Assembly: GCA_019322815.1 (NCBI GenBank)
Contig: JAHWIB010000007.1
Location: 1-36,026 of the forward strand
Reading direction: 5' to 3'
DNA: 36,026 nucleotides
DNA from: Candidatus Woesearchaeota archaeon
GTDB lineage: Archaea > Nanobdellota > Nanobdellia > Woesearchaeales > WJKL01
Below are positions 9,368 through 18,649 of this stretch, one piece after another; position 1 is the first letter of the stretch; each line of letters begins with the position of its first letter. The notes beneath the pieces were generated by a model that saw only the letters and a list, made by a program, of their open reading frames with translations, was not told the origin of the DNA and made no database searches. A program made the position numbers and the translations under genes.

Positions 9368-10863
9368 TTTGTTTTGCCGTTGCCATTTTTACCTTTATCT
9401 AAACCAGGAAACACCTCTTCAACACTTTTTCTTGCTGCATCAGCTTTGTCTAAATCAGGCTTTAAACTATGTTTAATCTCTGCAACGTAGCCAGCTAGAA
9501 TTTTAATACGTTTTTTATGTGATTCTCTTTTTTCTTTCTCTCTCTTTTTTCTTTCTTTATAATGTTCTATCTTTTTATCTGTTAATACTATCTCAGATGC
9601 ATCATCTTCTATCCTTTCTCTCCATGCATCAAGCACCATTACTCCATATCCCTTTAATTCAGCTTCTGTTTGTCTAAAATATGCATGATTCTGATCTATA
9701 TGTTCTACTAACTTATCAAGAGAGTCTTTGATGTCATTCCAGCCACTGCTTAACTCTTCTGCACCTAATGGTAAATTTTTCTTCCAAACAATCCCTTTTG
9801 TATGATATTTTTTAGCTGTTATCTTTTCTATCTCTGCAGCAGCTTTCTTGCACTTCTCTGCTTTATCTTTTAATGCACTAAGTTCATCTCTTTCAACTGG
9901 ATCAGAAGATACCTTAAGTGCTTTATCATAGTTCTCTTCGGCATCTCTAAATCTCTTTGCAGTTCCAGCTGTTCTAAAAAAGAAGTTTGCTAGATTTTTA
10001 TTCCTTCTAAATTCATTTTGTTCAATTTTACTATCTATCTGAAGAAGCCTGTTAGAAGCGTCTTGAATATCTACTTCAGTTTCTACATATTCAGCATATT
10101 TATATATGAACCAAGGCTCATTTTTGAACTTCTTCATAGCATATTTTTTTGAAAAATCTAATAATTTTTCTTTATCTCCTTTTATTTCATAATACTTAAT
10201 TATCATCATATGCATTAAAAGATCATTTTCTCCATGTTCAAGAATAAAACCTCCTACTTCTGGTTCTTCTGCAAATTTTTCTTCAGCGCCAGTTACTGCA
10301 CTTCTATTTTTTATAACTCCTTTTACCAATTCTTCAACCCTAATATATTTTCCAGGAATTTTTCCGATATGATCCATACAATAATTTCTCAAATAATCTT
10401 CAAAACAAGAACCAATATCTCCTTTTATTTCTAATAAATCAAATCTTTGTAAAGATTCAGAATAACCATCAATAATTGACAGCATCAAATGCAGTATACG
10501 CTCTGATGTTGCAACTCTTCCTAAGAGTCTTTTTGAATCCTCTCCATAATGATTAGCTACTTCTTCTAGTTCATCATCTAATTCCTCTTGGTTTATATCT
10601 CCAACTATTCTTTGTCTATATACCTCTCTTAGGGAGTAAGTAACAGCGTGAGCATCAAGTTTAGGATTTTTAACTGTTGCATTATCTTCGAGTATATCAA
10701 CAGCTTCTTTAGAAGCACTTCCATGATTTTCTCTAGAAAGTCCAAAATATTTTTTTCCAGCTTCGTTTAAACATTTACCAACAATCACTTCTTCATCTTT
10801 TTCAGTTATAGGTCCAATTATATATGAACCAGTTCTCTGTTCCACTAATTCTTTTAAATCCAT
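9364..10863 (-). CDS. Helical repeat/coiled-coil protein, unknown family
   Basis: 499 aa. No catalytic motif was recognised. Residues ~60-330 are alpha-helical with TPR-like stretches (for example AEENYDKALKVSSDP). Residues ~340-499 are strongly charged and heptad-like with a basic KERKKREKEKRE run, suggesting a coiled coil. It is bounded by a 1-bp gap to the kinase gene upstream and an ATGA overlap with the TPR gene downstream, so it is translated as part of the kinase operon. A scaffold or adaptor role is inferred only from context. Confidence 0.85.
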   Translation of the reverse strand: MDLKELVEQRTGSYIIGPITEKDEEVIVGKCLNEAGKKYFGLSRENHGSASKEAVDILEDNATVKNPKLDAHAVTYSLREVYRQRIVGDINQEELDDELEEVANHYGEDSKRLLGRVATSERILHLMLSIIDGYSESLQRFDLLEIKGDIGSCFEDYLRNYCMDHIGKIPGKYIRVEELVKGVIKNRSAVTGAEEKFAEEPEVGGFILEHGENDLLMHMMIIKYYEIKGDKEKLLDFSKKYAMKKFKNEPWFIYKYAEYVETEVDIQDASNRLLQIDSKIEQNEFRRNKNLANFFFRTAGTAKRFRDAEENYDKALKVSSDPVERDELSALKDKAEKCKKAAAEIEKITAKKYHTKGIVWKKNLPLGAEELSSGWNDIKDSLDKLVEHIDQNHAYFRQTEAELKGYGVMVLDAWRERIEDDASEIVLTDKKIEHYKERKKREKEKRESHKKRIKILAGYVAEIKHSLKPDLDKADAARKSVEEVFPGLDKGKNGNGKTK

Positions 10864-10864
10864 T

Positions 10865-13627
10865 TTATTGTCCTAATTTTCCGTCTGCTGCTCTTGCCAT
10901 TTTATCATATTCTTCTAATCCAAATTCTTTAACAAATTGCTGCAGTCTTTCTTCTCCTTTTCCTACAACATCTGCATGAACTCTCATAGCATTATAGATT
11001 TTTGTAGGATCTGGATTTTCTAATTCCATAACCTTTTTTAGGTTAACAGAAGCTTCTAGCTTTTTTCTTGTTGATGCAATCCATTGAGTATCTTCCTGGC
11101 TTGATCTTAAAGAACTGACATATTCAAGACATTCTAATGCAAATCTATATACTTCTATCTGTTCTTCTCCTTCTTTTTCATCTCCCATACCTGATAAAGA
11201 TTTACCCTTCCAGGCAATAGCATCTAAGTTATTAGATCCTAATTGTCCAAAACAAGAAATTGCATTGTTGTAATCTTCTTTTTCAAAATACTCTTTTCCT
11301 TTTCTTTCTGCTAACTCTACAAAATCATCATTTCCAAACTTATCTTTTTCAGCAAGCTCCTTAGCAATAGCAGCGCCAGCATATTCTCTGCCCCCTGTTT
11401 TAGCATATTCTGCATCAGCTGCATCCTTTAATTTATCAATTTCTTTCTTTAGAGCTGTTTTTTCTTCTTCAGTACCTGCTACAAATCTCTTTCTTCTTAT
11501 AACATCTAAATATCTTAATTCAGCTTTAACAGAAGCAAACTGTAAAGAACCGTTAAGATCCTTATCTCCGTCAAAAACAGCCAATGCATCAGTTAAAGCA
11601 GCAGGATTAAATTCTCCTGGAACAAAAGCCTCATTATACTTTCCTCTTGCTGCGATACACACTTTTTCAGTTTTCTCACGATATTCTGAAATTTCATCTA
11701 ATTTTCCTTGTATTCTGGATTTTAGACCAGAGACAATTCCTTCTAATTCTTCTGGAGTCATTATTTCCTTAATATCATCATAATCAGGATTAGAAACTTC
11801 ATCTTCAATTTGGGTCTTAATCTGTTTTAGTTCCTTTTCAGTATCATCAGCAATATTCTCATTTTCTATTTTTCTTCCTTCTTTCGCTTCAGTGAATTCA
11901 TTTTCTTCTACTCCGCATATATCATCAATAATTGTATCTGGATTATATTCTTTAGCTAAATCATTTAATTCCTTTACATTAATCTTAGGGATATTTTCAT
12001 CAACTTCAGGATTTTCTTCATCAATCTTAGAATAATCAATTAATTTAACATCCCCTTTATATCCTTGCATTAAACTGTTATGGGAGCTCCATATTCTTGC
12101 ATATCTTTGTAATGCCAAACTTATTCCTTTAAGATATGCAACACCTTTTATTGATTTTTTAGTTTCTGGTTTTGCAACTTTTTTATAAAAATTATATATC
12201 TTTTCTCTGTCTTTTTCAGCTTTCTTTGCGATAACCTCATCTTCAAACTTATCTAATAGCCAGTTTCTTCCTCTTCTGGTCTTTTTATATTTTCCATTAT
12301 CAATGCCATATAAACTTTTAAACACAAATTTCCATGAGGATTCTACGTTTCCTCTTTTATCTGCAGCATCAGCAGCATTTATATCTGTATTTAAAGAATT
12401 TATAATAGATTCATATTCATCACTTAATTCTGCAACTTTTAAATCTCTTAAAAGTTCTGTTGAATTTTTATATCTTCCCCACCAAGGAGTTTTATTTTCA
12501 TCTATTTTTTGTTTTTTTGCAATCCTTTCTTCTACATACTTCTGTTTTTCAGGATCAGGATCATAGAAAAGACATTTTTTTATTATCTCTTTTAAGATTA
12601 CATTTTCAATTACAGGTTTAAATTCTTCTTTCTTTTCTTCTTCTTTCTCTTTGTCATCTTCTTTCTTTTCTTCTGGTTCTAATCCAAGATATGCAAAGAA
12701 TCTTTTTGGGTTTTTCTGTAAAACCCTGTATCTCATTTTTGCATTTTGTCCAAGAGGCTTGATTTTAGTTAAATCATCCTGTGTTGTTCCTGTTAATAAT
12801 TGATATAAAACAATTCCAATTGAATATATATCTCTTGCTTCTTTATCTGGATTTTTTGATTCATACTGCAGATCCAACTCAGGAGCCATATATTCATGAG
12901 TTCCCTGTGTAAAACTGCTTATTGTTACACTAGGATCTTCAAAATCTTTGTCAATACCAGTCATTGTATGGAAATCACTTAATTTGAATCTATCTTCAAA
13001 TTTTTTCTCTTTCTTTTTATCTTCTAATTTACCTTCTACTGTTTCAGTATTATCTATTTCTTCTTCTGTTTCCAATTCATCATAATTTTCAAAAACAATA
13101 ATGTTTGCAGGTTTAATATCTCTATGAACCCATCCCTCTCCTTTAGAAGATACAGCTCTCAAAGCCTCAGCAGTATTTTTTACAGCTTTAATAGCTTTTT
13201 TTGTATTTACCTTTTCTCTTTGGATTAACTGTTCTAGATTGTAATCTCCGCACTCCATAACAATCCATGTATAAATTTCGTTTGCCTTTTTTAGGTTCTC
13301 TTTTTCTGTAACAGGAGCCTTATGATCATCCATTATCTGTACTAAGCAATTTCCATCATTTTTGCTTATTCCTCTAAATTCCTTAATTAATCTCCTATAT
13401 TTTTTTGCATGTTCTATATGGGCTCTACTAAATCCCATAATTTTAATAAAACGTCTTTCTCCTTCAAAATTAGCTACATAAATGCCGTGAGCACTTCCCT
13501 TTTTAAGTTTAGCACTGCTCTTCATATCTATTTTATATCCTAATTCTTCAAGATGATCTAGAATTATATCTGCTCCTGAATAGAAATATTCTGCTTCATC
13601 TCCTTCTAAATTGATATCTTCCCCCAT
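10865..13627 (-). CDS. Ser/Thr protein kinase with long helical C-terminal region
   Basis: 920 aa. The kinase domain covers ~30-400: candidate ATP-binding Lys62 (FIKIMG), catalytic loop HRDIKPAN (H168, D170, K172, N175), metal loop DFH (218-220) instead of DFG, an intact APE at 248-250, and helix F DIYSIGIVLYQLLTG. About 35 mostly Lys/Glu residues are inserted between the catalytic and metal loops, and another acidic/basic insert lies near 325-345. The catalytic residues argue for activity. Residues ~400-920 are helical, with coiled-coil and TPR-like parts (YFEKEDYNNAISCFGQLG). It is the second gene of the operon, and with the kinase-TPR protein, pseudokinase and PP2C phosphatase it makes a full signalling set. 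Confidence 0.93.
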   Translation of the reverse strand: MGEDINLEGDEAEYFYSGADIILDHLEELGYKIDMKSSAKLKKGSAHGIYVANFEGERRFIKIMGFSRAHIEHAKKYRRLIKEFRGISKNDGNCLVQIMDDHKAPVTEKENLKKANEIYTWIVMECGDYNLEQLIQREKVNTKKAIKAVKNTAEALRAVSSKGEGWVHRDIKPANIIVFENYDELETEEEIDNTETVEGKLEDKKKEKKFEDRFKLSDFHTMTGIDKDFEDPSVTISSFTQGTHEYMAPELDLQYESKNPDKEARDIYSIGIVLYQLLTGTTQDDLTKIKPLGQNAKMRYRVLQKNPKRFFAYLGLEPEEKKEDDKEKEEEKKEEFKPVIENVILKEIIKKCLFYDPDPEKQKYVEERIAKKQKIDENKTPWWGRYKNSTELLRDLKVAELSDEYESIINSLNTDINAADAADKRGNVESSWKFVFKSLYGIDNGKYKKTRRGRNWLLDKFEDEVIAKKAEKDREKIYNFYKKVAKPETKKSIKGVAYLKGISLALQRYARIWSSHNSLMQGYKGDVKLIDYSKIDEENPEVDENIPKINVKELNDLAKEYNPDTIIDDICGVEENEFTEAKEGRKIENENIADDTEKELKQIKTQIEDEVSNPDYDDIKEIMTPEELEGIVSGLKSRIQGKLDEISEYREKTEKVCIAARGKYNEAFVPGEFNPAALTDALAVFDGDKDLNGSLQFASVKAELRYLDVIRRKRFVAGTEEEKTALKKEIDKLKDAADAEYAKTGGREYAGAAIAKELAEKDKFGNDDFVELAERKGKEYFEKEDYNNAISCFGQLGSNNLDAIAWKGKSLSGMGDEKEGEEQIEVYRFALECLEYVSSLRSSQEDTQWIASTRKKLEASVNLKKVMELENPDPTKIYNAMRVHADVVGKGEERLQQFVKEFGLEEYDKMARAADGKLGQ

Positions 13628-13629
13628 TT

Positions 13630-16068
13630 TTATTCAGGCCTCCAAAGAATATTCCTACTAAAATCTACATTACCACTTAATTTTAATTTTTCAAAACTTA
13701 ACAATCTTAGATCATTAGAAATTTCTATTGAATTATCTTTTCTATATAAAATAACATGATCTCTTCTTAAACCTATTCTATTATATGCAGCAAAACTTAC
13801 TTTTATATCACTTTGTCCGATTAATCTTCCTTCTTCTGTAAACACTTCTTCAGGATTATCATATGCTCTTAATTCTATCCCTCTTCTATTTCCTGTTAGT
13901 AATCTTAACGAGCCTCTGTAAAAATCTACATCAAAAAATCTGGATTTAGCTGGAATATCATCTCTCAATCCTCCATCTTTATCTAATAAAACAACAGGAC
14001 CATCACTATAACCTGTAAACAAGTCTGTTCCTCTAACAACTTTTAATTGAGTTATAGGTAAACTGGTATCAACAATTTCTTTCATTTCTGTTTTATCTTT
14101 ATATTCATCTAATCTATAGATTATACCATCGGATGAAGAAGCAAAGATAACTCCACCAATATCAGAAACATCAAATGTGGTAATTTGTGTAGGCAATTTA
14201 TTAGCTTTTTTAATTGCATCAGCAAAATCACTCATATCATATTCTTCTTGTCGATTTAATCTAACAATTTTATCAATATTTCCTTCATTACTATACTTAC
14301 TTAGATCAACACAAACATAAATTACACCCTCTCTTGCTCTTGCACCTTTAATTGGCGCTGCTATTGGTCCAAATGACCTAACACCCATGTCTTTTAAATT
14401 TACTAAATGAACTTTACTATCAGGATTGTTTTTACTATCCCTTCCTGATCTACAATAAACTGAATTGCCATCTACATCTTCTATATCATATAAATTATCA
14501 ATAATATCTGTTGAAACTCCAGAACAGCATTCTCCTTCAGAATTTGATATTCTATTTTTGCTAACAACCTGGACTAATAATTTATTCTTCTCATTAGTAT
14601 TTATTGTAATTAGATTTCCCAGATCAAACAATCCGGCTTTTTCTAAGAATTCCTTTTTTGCTTCTTCAAATCTTGATCTATATTCTGCTTTCTCTTCATT
14701 AGTTAATCCAGGATTCTCTAAAAAGTCATCTAATCTCTTTTCTTCTTCTGTTATGAATCTTAGAGCTTTCTGCCCAAATACTTTTTCCTTATCTCCAGGA
14801 GGCGCAACACCTCTAGCATACTTTAAATATCTTTCTTCTTTATCATTCATAAATCCATTTTTTACCAACCATCCGATACAGCTTTCTTCGTATCTTTCTT
14901 CTTTATCATTCATAAATCCATTTTTTACCAACCATCCGATACAGCTTTCTTCGTATCTTTCTCCTTTTTCATCTTTACTTCCAATATAATATTTACAAAC
15001 GTCTTCAAACTGCTCTCTTATCTCGCCGACAATTCCAGCTTCTTCATCACTCATTGGCTGAACTCTATGATAAATGCAATTAGCAGGTCTTGCAGCCCAA
15101 ACCCCTCTTTCAGCATCAAAAACAATCGGGCCCATTCCTTCAACTTCCCCATCTATCATAGAAATAAAATGATTAACCATGGTTCTTGCATGAAAAGGCC
15201 CTGCTTTTTTGCCATATTTCACTCTTAAAGCATCTTCTTTATCATGCTCTTTGGAAATCCATCCAGGAGCTTCACCTCTAAATTCTCCGAAATCAAATAG
15301 ATCGCTGATCAATCCTTTTCCTCTTATTCTTGCTTCTTTCCATATTGGGATTCTGCATGAAATTACTTTTCCATCAGGCATTTCAACTTCAGGAGCATGA
15401 GCTCCAGAAAGCCTTAATCCTTCAATATAATCTTCTAGTAATCTTTCATAAAATTTAATTTCATCTTCCATTCCTTCTTTCCTAAGATTATTTATATGGC
15501 CTTCCCTTCTATTATTTCCATTAAGATATCTTGCCAGCTCTCTTAACCATCTGTTTGGATCAGAATTAAAGCCAATTACAGAATATGGATCACATCCTGT
15601 TTTGACAGCATAATGATGGCATAATGCAGCTACAGGATTATTAACAATGATTGATAATCCATTAAATCCAGAATCTACTGTTGCTTCAGCAAAATATTCT
15701 ATAGGCCCTACATTATGTTTTAACCCTTCTGCTCTGTCTTTAATCCAAGGCCCTGCAGCAAATATCACAACATCAATATCCTTATTAGGATTCTCATCGA
15801 CTAACCAATCTGCTATATTTTCATATGGTAAAGCTTCTGCTTTTTCATCTGTTGCAAGCCAAGAACTCTTTTTAGGATCTCTATTTGAAATAACCAGTCT
15901 TCCTTTTTTAGGATGGTCTTTCAGTAATGCAATAGTATTCTCTCCAACATCTCCGCAGCCAATTACAGCAACATTATATTTCTTATCTCTAAGCCTAAGA
16001 AGTCTACTGGATTCTCTTCTAAATCCTTCTAAGAGCCCATCAAGGGCTATTTTAGGTTCTCTAACCAT
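13630..16068 (-). CDS. LDH/MDH-like Rossmann protein fused to propeller-like C-terminus
   Basis: 812 aa. Residues ~30-250 resemble lactate/malate dehydrogenases: NAD-binding VIGCGDVG (GxGxxG at 37-42), FAAGP, NNPV (143-146), a DPNR segment (170-173) in the substrate-Arg region, and GAHAPEVEMP with H224 matching the catalytic His of the GEHGD motif. A helical middle region contains an exact 21-residue tandem duplication (~393-434). Residues ~480-812 are beta-rich with short repeats such as GVIFASSSDGIIYRLDEY and LFTGYSDGPVVLLDKDG, resembling a beta-propeller. This fusion is unlike normal LDH/MDH enzymes (~300-330 aa). It may sense a dinucleotide or metabolite rather than act in central metabolism, which is inference. 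It is the first gene of the operon; AGGTTGA precedes the ATG. Confidence 0.85.
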   Translation of the reverse strand: MVREPKIALDGLLEGFRRESSRLLRLRDKKYNVAVIGCGDVGENTIALLKDHPKKGRLVISNRDPKKSSWLATDEKAEALPYENIADWLVDENPNKDIDVVIFAAGPWIKDRAEGLKHNVGPIEYFAEATVDSGFNGLSIIVNNPVAALCHHYAVKTGCDPYSVIGFNSDPNRWLRELARYLNGNNRREGHINNLRKEGMEDEIKFYERLLEDYIEGLRLSGAHAPEVEMPDGKVISCRIPIWKEARIRGKGLISDLFDFGEFRGEAPGWISKEHDKEDALRVKYGKKAGPFHARTMVNHFISMIDGEVEGMGPIVFDAERGVWAARPANCIYHRVQPMSDEEAGIVGEIREQFEDVCKYYIGSKDEKGERYEESCIGWLVKNGFMNDKEERYEESCIGWLVKNGFMNDKEERYLKYARGVAPPGDKEKVFGQKALRFITEEEKRLDDFLENPGLTNEEKAEYRSRFEEAKKEFLEKAGLFDLGNLITINTNEKNKLLVQVVSKNRISNSEGECCSGVSTDIIDNLYDIEDVDGNSVYCRSGRDSKNNPDSKVHLVNLKDMGVRSFGPIAAPIKGARAREGVIYVCVDLSKYSNEGNIDKIVRLNRQEEYDMSDFADAIKKANKLPTQITTFDVSDIGGVIFASSSDGIIYRLDEYKDKTEMKEIVDTSLPITQLKVVRGTDLFTGYSDGPVVLLDKDGGLRDDIPAKSRFFDVDFYRGSLRLLTGNRRGIELRAYDNPEEVFTEEGRLIGQSDIKVSFAAYNRIGLRRDHVILYRKDNSIEISNDLRLLSFEKLKLSGNVDFSRNILWRPE
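14828..14953 (-). repeat. Exact 63-bp tandem duplication in coding sequence
   Basis: Positions 14828-14890 and 14891-14953 are identical over 63 bp. A partial third copy of about 9 bp follows (14954-14962). The unit equals 21 codons, so the reading frame is kept and an ESCIGWLVKNGF segment is doubled. Confidence 0.95.
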
Positions 16069-16109
16069 TTTTTCAACCTATACATATCTAAATCACCACC
16101 CCACTTCCC

Positions 16110-16119
16110 TATATAAAAA
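16110..16119 (-). promoter_or_regulatory. Possible second promoter TATA box for the kinase operon
   Basis: TTTTTATATA on the minus strand lies about 46 nt upstream of the ATG at 16068, which would give a leader of about 20 nt. Another TATA-like TTTATAAATA lies at about 16127-16136. Either could supplement the operator-linked promoter at 16204-16236. Confidence 0.4.
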
Positions 16120-16203
16120 CCGAGTTATTTATAAATGTTCTCATTAATTGGGGGCAACATTTAGTTATAGATATTTCTTTGAATAATATATGAGTCACTC
16201 GTC

Positions 16204-16236
16204 GATATAAACATGTGTTGTTGTTTCTGCTACAAC
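16204..16236 (-). promoter_or_regulatory. Shared operator plus TATA box, kinase operon
   Basis: On the minus strand the inverted repeat GTTGT-N10-ACAAC (16217-16236) is followed by five bases (ACATG) and TTTATATC (16204-16211). The same layout occurs at six other promoters in this window. The predicted start site is near 16181, giving a leader of about 113 nt before the operon's first ATG at 16068. No convincing gene lies in that leader (16069-16203). Confidence 0.75.
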
Positions 16237-16243
16237 CTTAATT

Positions 16244-17416
16244 TTACAGCTTATATCCCATATCTTCCTGCACCATTGCACATCCAGGACAGCTGGCGCA
16301 TCCTTGTGTTTTTTCCAACTCTATACTACTCTTATCTATCAATTCACCCACTTTTTTTGATAATTCTGCAAATTCAACTGGATTTGCAGGATATGCATTT
16401 CTTAATTTACCTCTCGGCCTTAACGGCAGTACAATAGGCCTTACACCCATTGAAATCAGCATTTTAGCATAACCAAATGTAGAATTAGGAGGCTCTGCTA
16501 GACCATTTATTAAAACAGAGGCTGCTCCTAATCCTTTTTCCTTTACAACTTTAAATGCTCTGGCATAGTCTGATAAAGGAATCTTAGATTTTTCAGCACA
16601 TACTATTTTTCTATATTCATACTTGCCCTGCTCAAGGTTCATCATAAATGATGTTGCTCCTGCTTCTGCTAATTCATCTATATATTTTTCAGCATTTCCA
16701 TTAGGAGGGCTGACTTCTAATTGTATTGCAGGCTTCCTGCCAACAGCTTCTTTTACTGCTTTTGAAATCTCTCTGACAAAAGGAGCATATCTCTTCAATC
16801 CTCTGTCTTCTGTTTCAGCGTTTCCTCCTGTCAAAGTCAATGAATAGCAGGGATTTTCCTTGAAAGCAGATACTGCAGCTTCAACAAAATCATCAACTGT
16901 CTTGTCTAATCCATTTGTATATTCACAAAATAAGCATGGATTTCCTTTTTCACGATAACTGCATAAATAAGGGATTGCAGACATCAGGAAATTGCCTGCT
17001 TCTGGAAGCATAACAGATGAAAAAGGCTTGCCTCTTTTTGTAATACCATCAACCCATTTTCCAGGCTGGATCAATGAAGCTTTTTCTAATTCTTTTCCTT
17101 GGAAATAAATTCCAATATCTTCAATACTTCCTTCTAATTTCAAAGGAGATGCATATGTGAAATCTTCACTGCTTCCATCGTAAGCAACAGCAGTTACTGC
17201 ATTAATTATAGAGCCACTGCCTAATCTTAAAGGAATCCCTACATTTCCTGTTCTTTTTGCACCAGAAGGATTTACAATCTTGACTAATTCTCTAGTCAAA
17301 GAAGAATCACTTAATCCAAAGCATAATAATAAAGGCTTGATATCACTGTCAATGTTCTGTTCTATAATTCTTGTCTCCCATTCTGCTAATTCCTCTAAAT
17401 TATTCCATTTTTTCAT
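16244..17416 (-). CDS. Radical SAM-like protein with C-terminal cysteine cluster
   Basis: 390 aa. Three cysteines, C152, C161 and C164 (CX8CX2C, within PCLFCEYTNG), fit a [4Fe-4S] site like that of radical SAM enzymes, though the spacing differs from the usual CX3CX2C. They are followed by LTLTGGN (193-199), the position of the GGE motif, and LEVSPPNG, which fits a TIM-barrel strand. A second cluster, C373, C376 and C379 (GCASCPGCAMVQ), lies at the C-terminus and could hold an auxiliary iron-sulphur cluster. The start overlaps the methyltransferase stop as ATGA, so the two are translationally coupled and probably act on the same substrate or cofactor. The reaction is unknown. The assignment to radical SAM is from motifs only. 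Confidence 0.8.
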   Translation of the reverse strand: MKKWNNLEELAEWETRIIEQNIDSDIKPLLLCFGLSDSSLTRELVKIVNPSGAKRTGNVGIPLRLGSGSIINAVTAVAYDGSSEDFTYASPLKLEGSIEDIGIYFQGKELEKASLIQPGKWVDGITKRGKPFSSVMLPEAGNFLMSAIPYLCSYREKGNPCLFCEYTNGLDKTVDDFVEAAVSAFKENPCYSLTLTGGNAETEDRGLKRYAPFVREISKAVKEAVGRKPAIQLEVSPPNGNAEKYIDELAEAGATSFMMNLEQGKYEYRKIVCAEKSKIPLSDYARAFKVVKEKGLGAASVLINGLAEPPNSTFGYAKMLISMGVRPIVLPLRPRGKLRNAYPANPVEFAELSKKVGELIDKSSIELEKTQGCASCPGCAMVQEDMGYKL

Positions 17417-18594
17417 TTTTTATAAGCTAATATATTTACAAGCTGGTCAAATCCTTTTCCATCTGAATTAGGTCTTTTGACTACAACTCGTTTAAATCCT
17501 GCAGAATACAGCAGCTCTAATGCCTCTCCTTCTGATCTATAATATTCATCTAATCCTTTTAGAGCTTTTGATTTTTCTCCTTTATCAGCTTCAACAGCCA
17601 TACTAACTAATTCGGGATCAATTGATCTGAGTCTTGCAATCTCAATATTTGTTGGAATATAAAAACTTTTGACTGGTTTAAGCAAGTATGCTTTGTCTTC
17701 TTTTTCATTTTCATCAATTAATGGGAAACTTGCTCCCCAATAACCGAAAAAACTTGAGTTATTTAAAAATCTTTCAGGTATATGAACAAGCCCTTTATTG
17801 TCAATAGTTATATGTTCAGATTCTTTCAAAGAGATGTCATATTTTTCTATTTTAACTTCATCATCTGAACTAAATGTCAATTTGTATGGATAATCAGCTC
17901 TTTTATCAATCAAAACAACAGGATAGCCTTTGATACTTGCTGCTTCCTGTCCAATCCTTATGACTTTTTTCTCACTATAACTCATATCACAGAATCCTGT
18001 TCCCCAATGAAATACTCCATTTTCATCAAGCATATCATATATCTCTTTTAGCCTGTCAGCTAAAACACCAACATACTGGGCAGCATGATGCAGTGTAAAA
18101 GTTGATTCAATTACATCAAATTTTCCTAATTCTTGAGGCAGAGGATCTCTTAAGTCATGCTGGAAAAATGTCAGCTTATCCTCCAAACCATCCATTTCTG
18201 TTTTAATATCAGCTTTATAACTATTTTTTTTCAATTTCTTTTTAATACAATCTGCATCTCTTTCATTTGCAATAATCTGCGCTTCCAGGCCTTCTTCCCC
18301 AATAATCCTTAATTCATTATATCTTGAGAAACAGCTTGCAAGAATTTTAGGAGAATAATCAAGAAAAACTAATTTGAATCTGCTGTCTTTAAACAGGTTT
18401 CTGAACTTGTCAGGAACAGTATTATATGGCGAGCCAGAAGGCCCAATTCCCATAACAAGCACTCTTTTTTTATCAGAGCCTTTAACTGCTGGAAGTACAT
18501 TATCTAACAGCTCATCATGCACATTCTTAAAAGAAGGAGCTCTAAAGATTGTTTCATATACTAATTCTCCTAGTTCTGCTATGCCAGATTTCAT
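17413..18594 (-). CDS. Class I SAM-dependent methyltransferase-like protein
   Basis: 393 aa. Residues ~40-215 show a class I methyltransferase core: glycine-rich motif I VLVMGIGPSG, an acidic residue after strand 2 (LVFLDYSP), FFQHDLRDPLP in the motif III region, and KFDVIESTFTLHH as motif IV. The C-terminal ~180 residues are of unknown type. It is the first gene of a two-gene unit with the radical SAM-like gene (ATGA overlap) and divergent from the TrmB regulators. A TATA box at 18624-18633 places the start site about 8 nt before the ATG. The substrate is unknown. Confidence 0.85.
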   Translation of the reverse strand: MKSGIAELGELVYETIFRAPSFKNVHDELLDNVLPAVKGSDKKRVLVMGIGPSGSPYNTVPDKFRNLFKDSRFKLVFLDYSPKILASCFSRYNELRIIGEEGLEAQIIANERDADCIKKKLKKNSYKADIKTEMDGLEDKLTFFQHDLRDPLPQELGKFDVIESTFTLHHAAQYVGVLADRLKEIYDMLDENGVFHWGTGFCDMSYSEKKVIRIGQEAASIKGYPVVLIDKRADYPYKLTFSSDDEVKIEKYDISLKESEHITIDNKGLVHIPERFLNNSSFFGYWGASFPLIDENEKEDKAYLLKPVKSFYIPTNIEIARLRSIDPELVSMAVEADKGEKSKALKGLDEYYRSEGEALELLYSAGFKRVVVKRPNSDGKGFDQLVNILAYKK

Positions 18595-18623
18595 TTTCAG
18601 GTAAATCTACTCTAAAAAGTGAA

Positions 18624-18633
18624 TATTTATATA
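18624..18633 (-). promoter_or_regulatory. TATA box of the methyltransferase-radical SAM unit
   Basis: TATATAAATA on the minus strand is centred about 35 nt from the ATG at 18594, predicting a start site near 18602 and a very short leader. The large palindrome at 18650-18683 lies just upstream. Confidence 0.6.
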
Positions 18634-18649
18634 GAACTGAATCATTATT

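Noticed and set aside
14828..14962. Tandem repeats as a possible CRISPR array
   Set aside because: There are no spacers, units are directly adjacent, and the sequence is coding in frame.
14465..14989. Plus-strand open frame of 174 codons with an internal repeat
   Set aside because: It lies antisense within the dehydrogenase/propeller gene; the repeat is only the 63-bp tandem duplication read backwards.
15647..16147. Plus-strand open frame of 166 codons
   Set aside because: It is antisense to the Rossmann domain, whose motifs are clear on the other strand, and its composition is Ser/Pro/Phe-rich as expected for an antisense shadow.
16135..16162. Outer repeat AATGTT...AACATT before the kinase operon
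   Set aside because: The spacing is 22 bp instead of 20 across the GTT/AAC arms and the TATA offset differs, so I do not count it as an eighth operator.
16146..16181. Short ATG frame of 11 codons in the leader of the kinase operon
   Set aside because: It is too short, with no Shine-Dalgarno motif and no similarity; it could be a chance frame.
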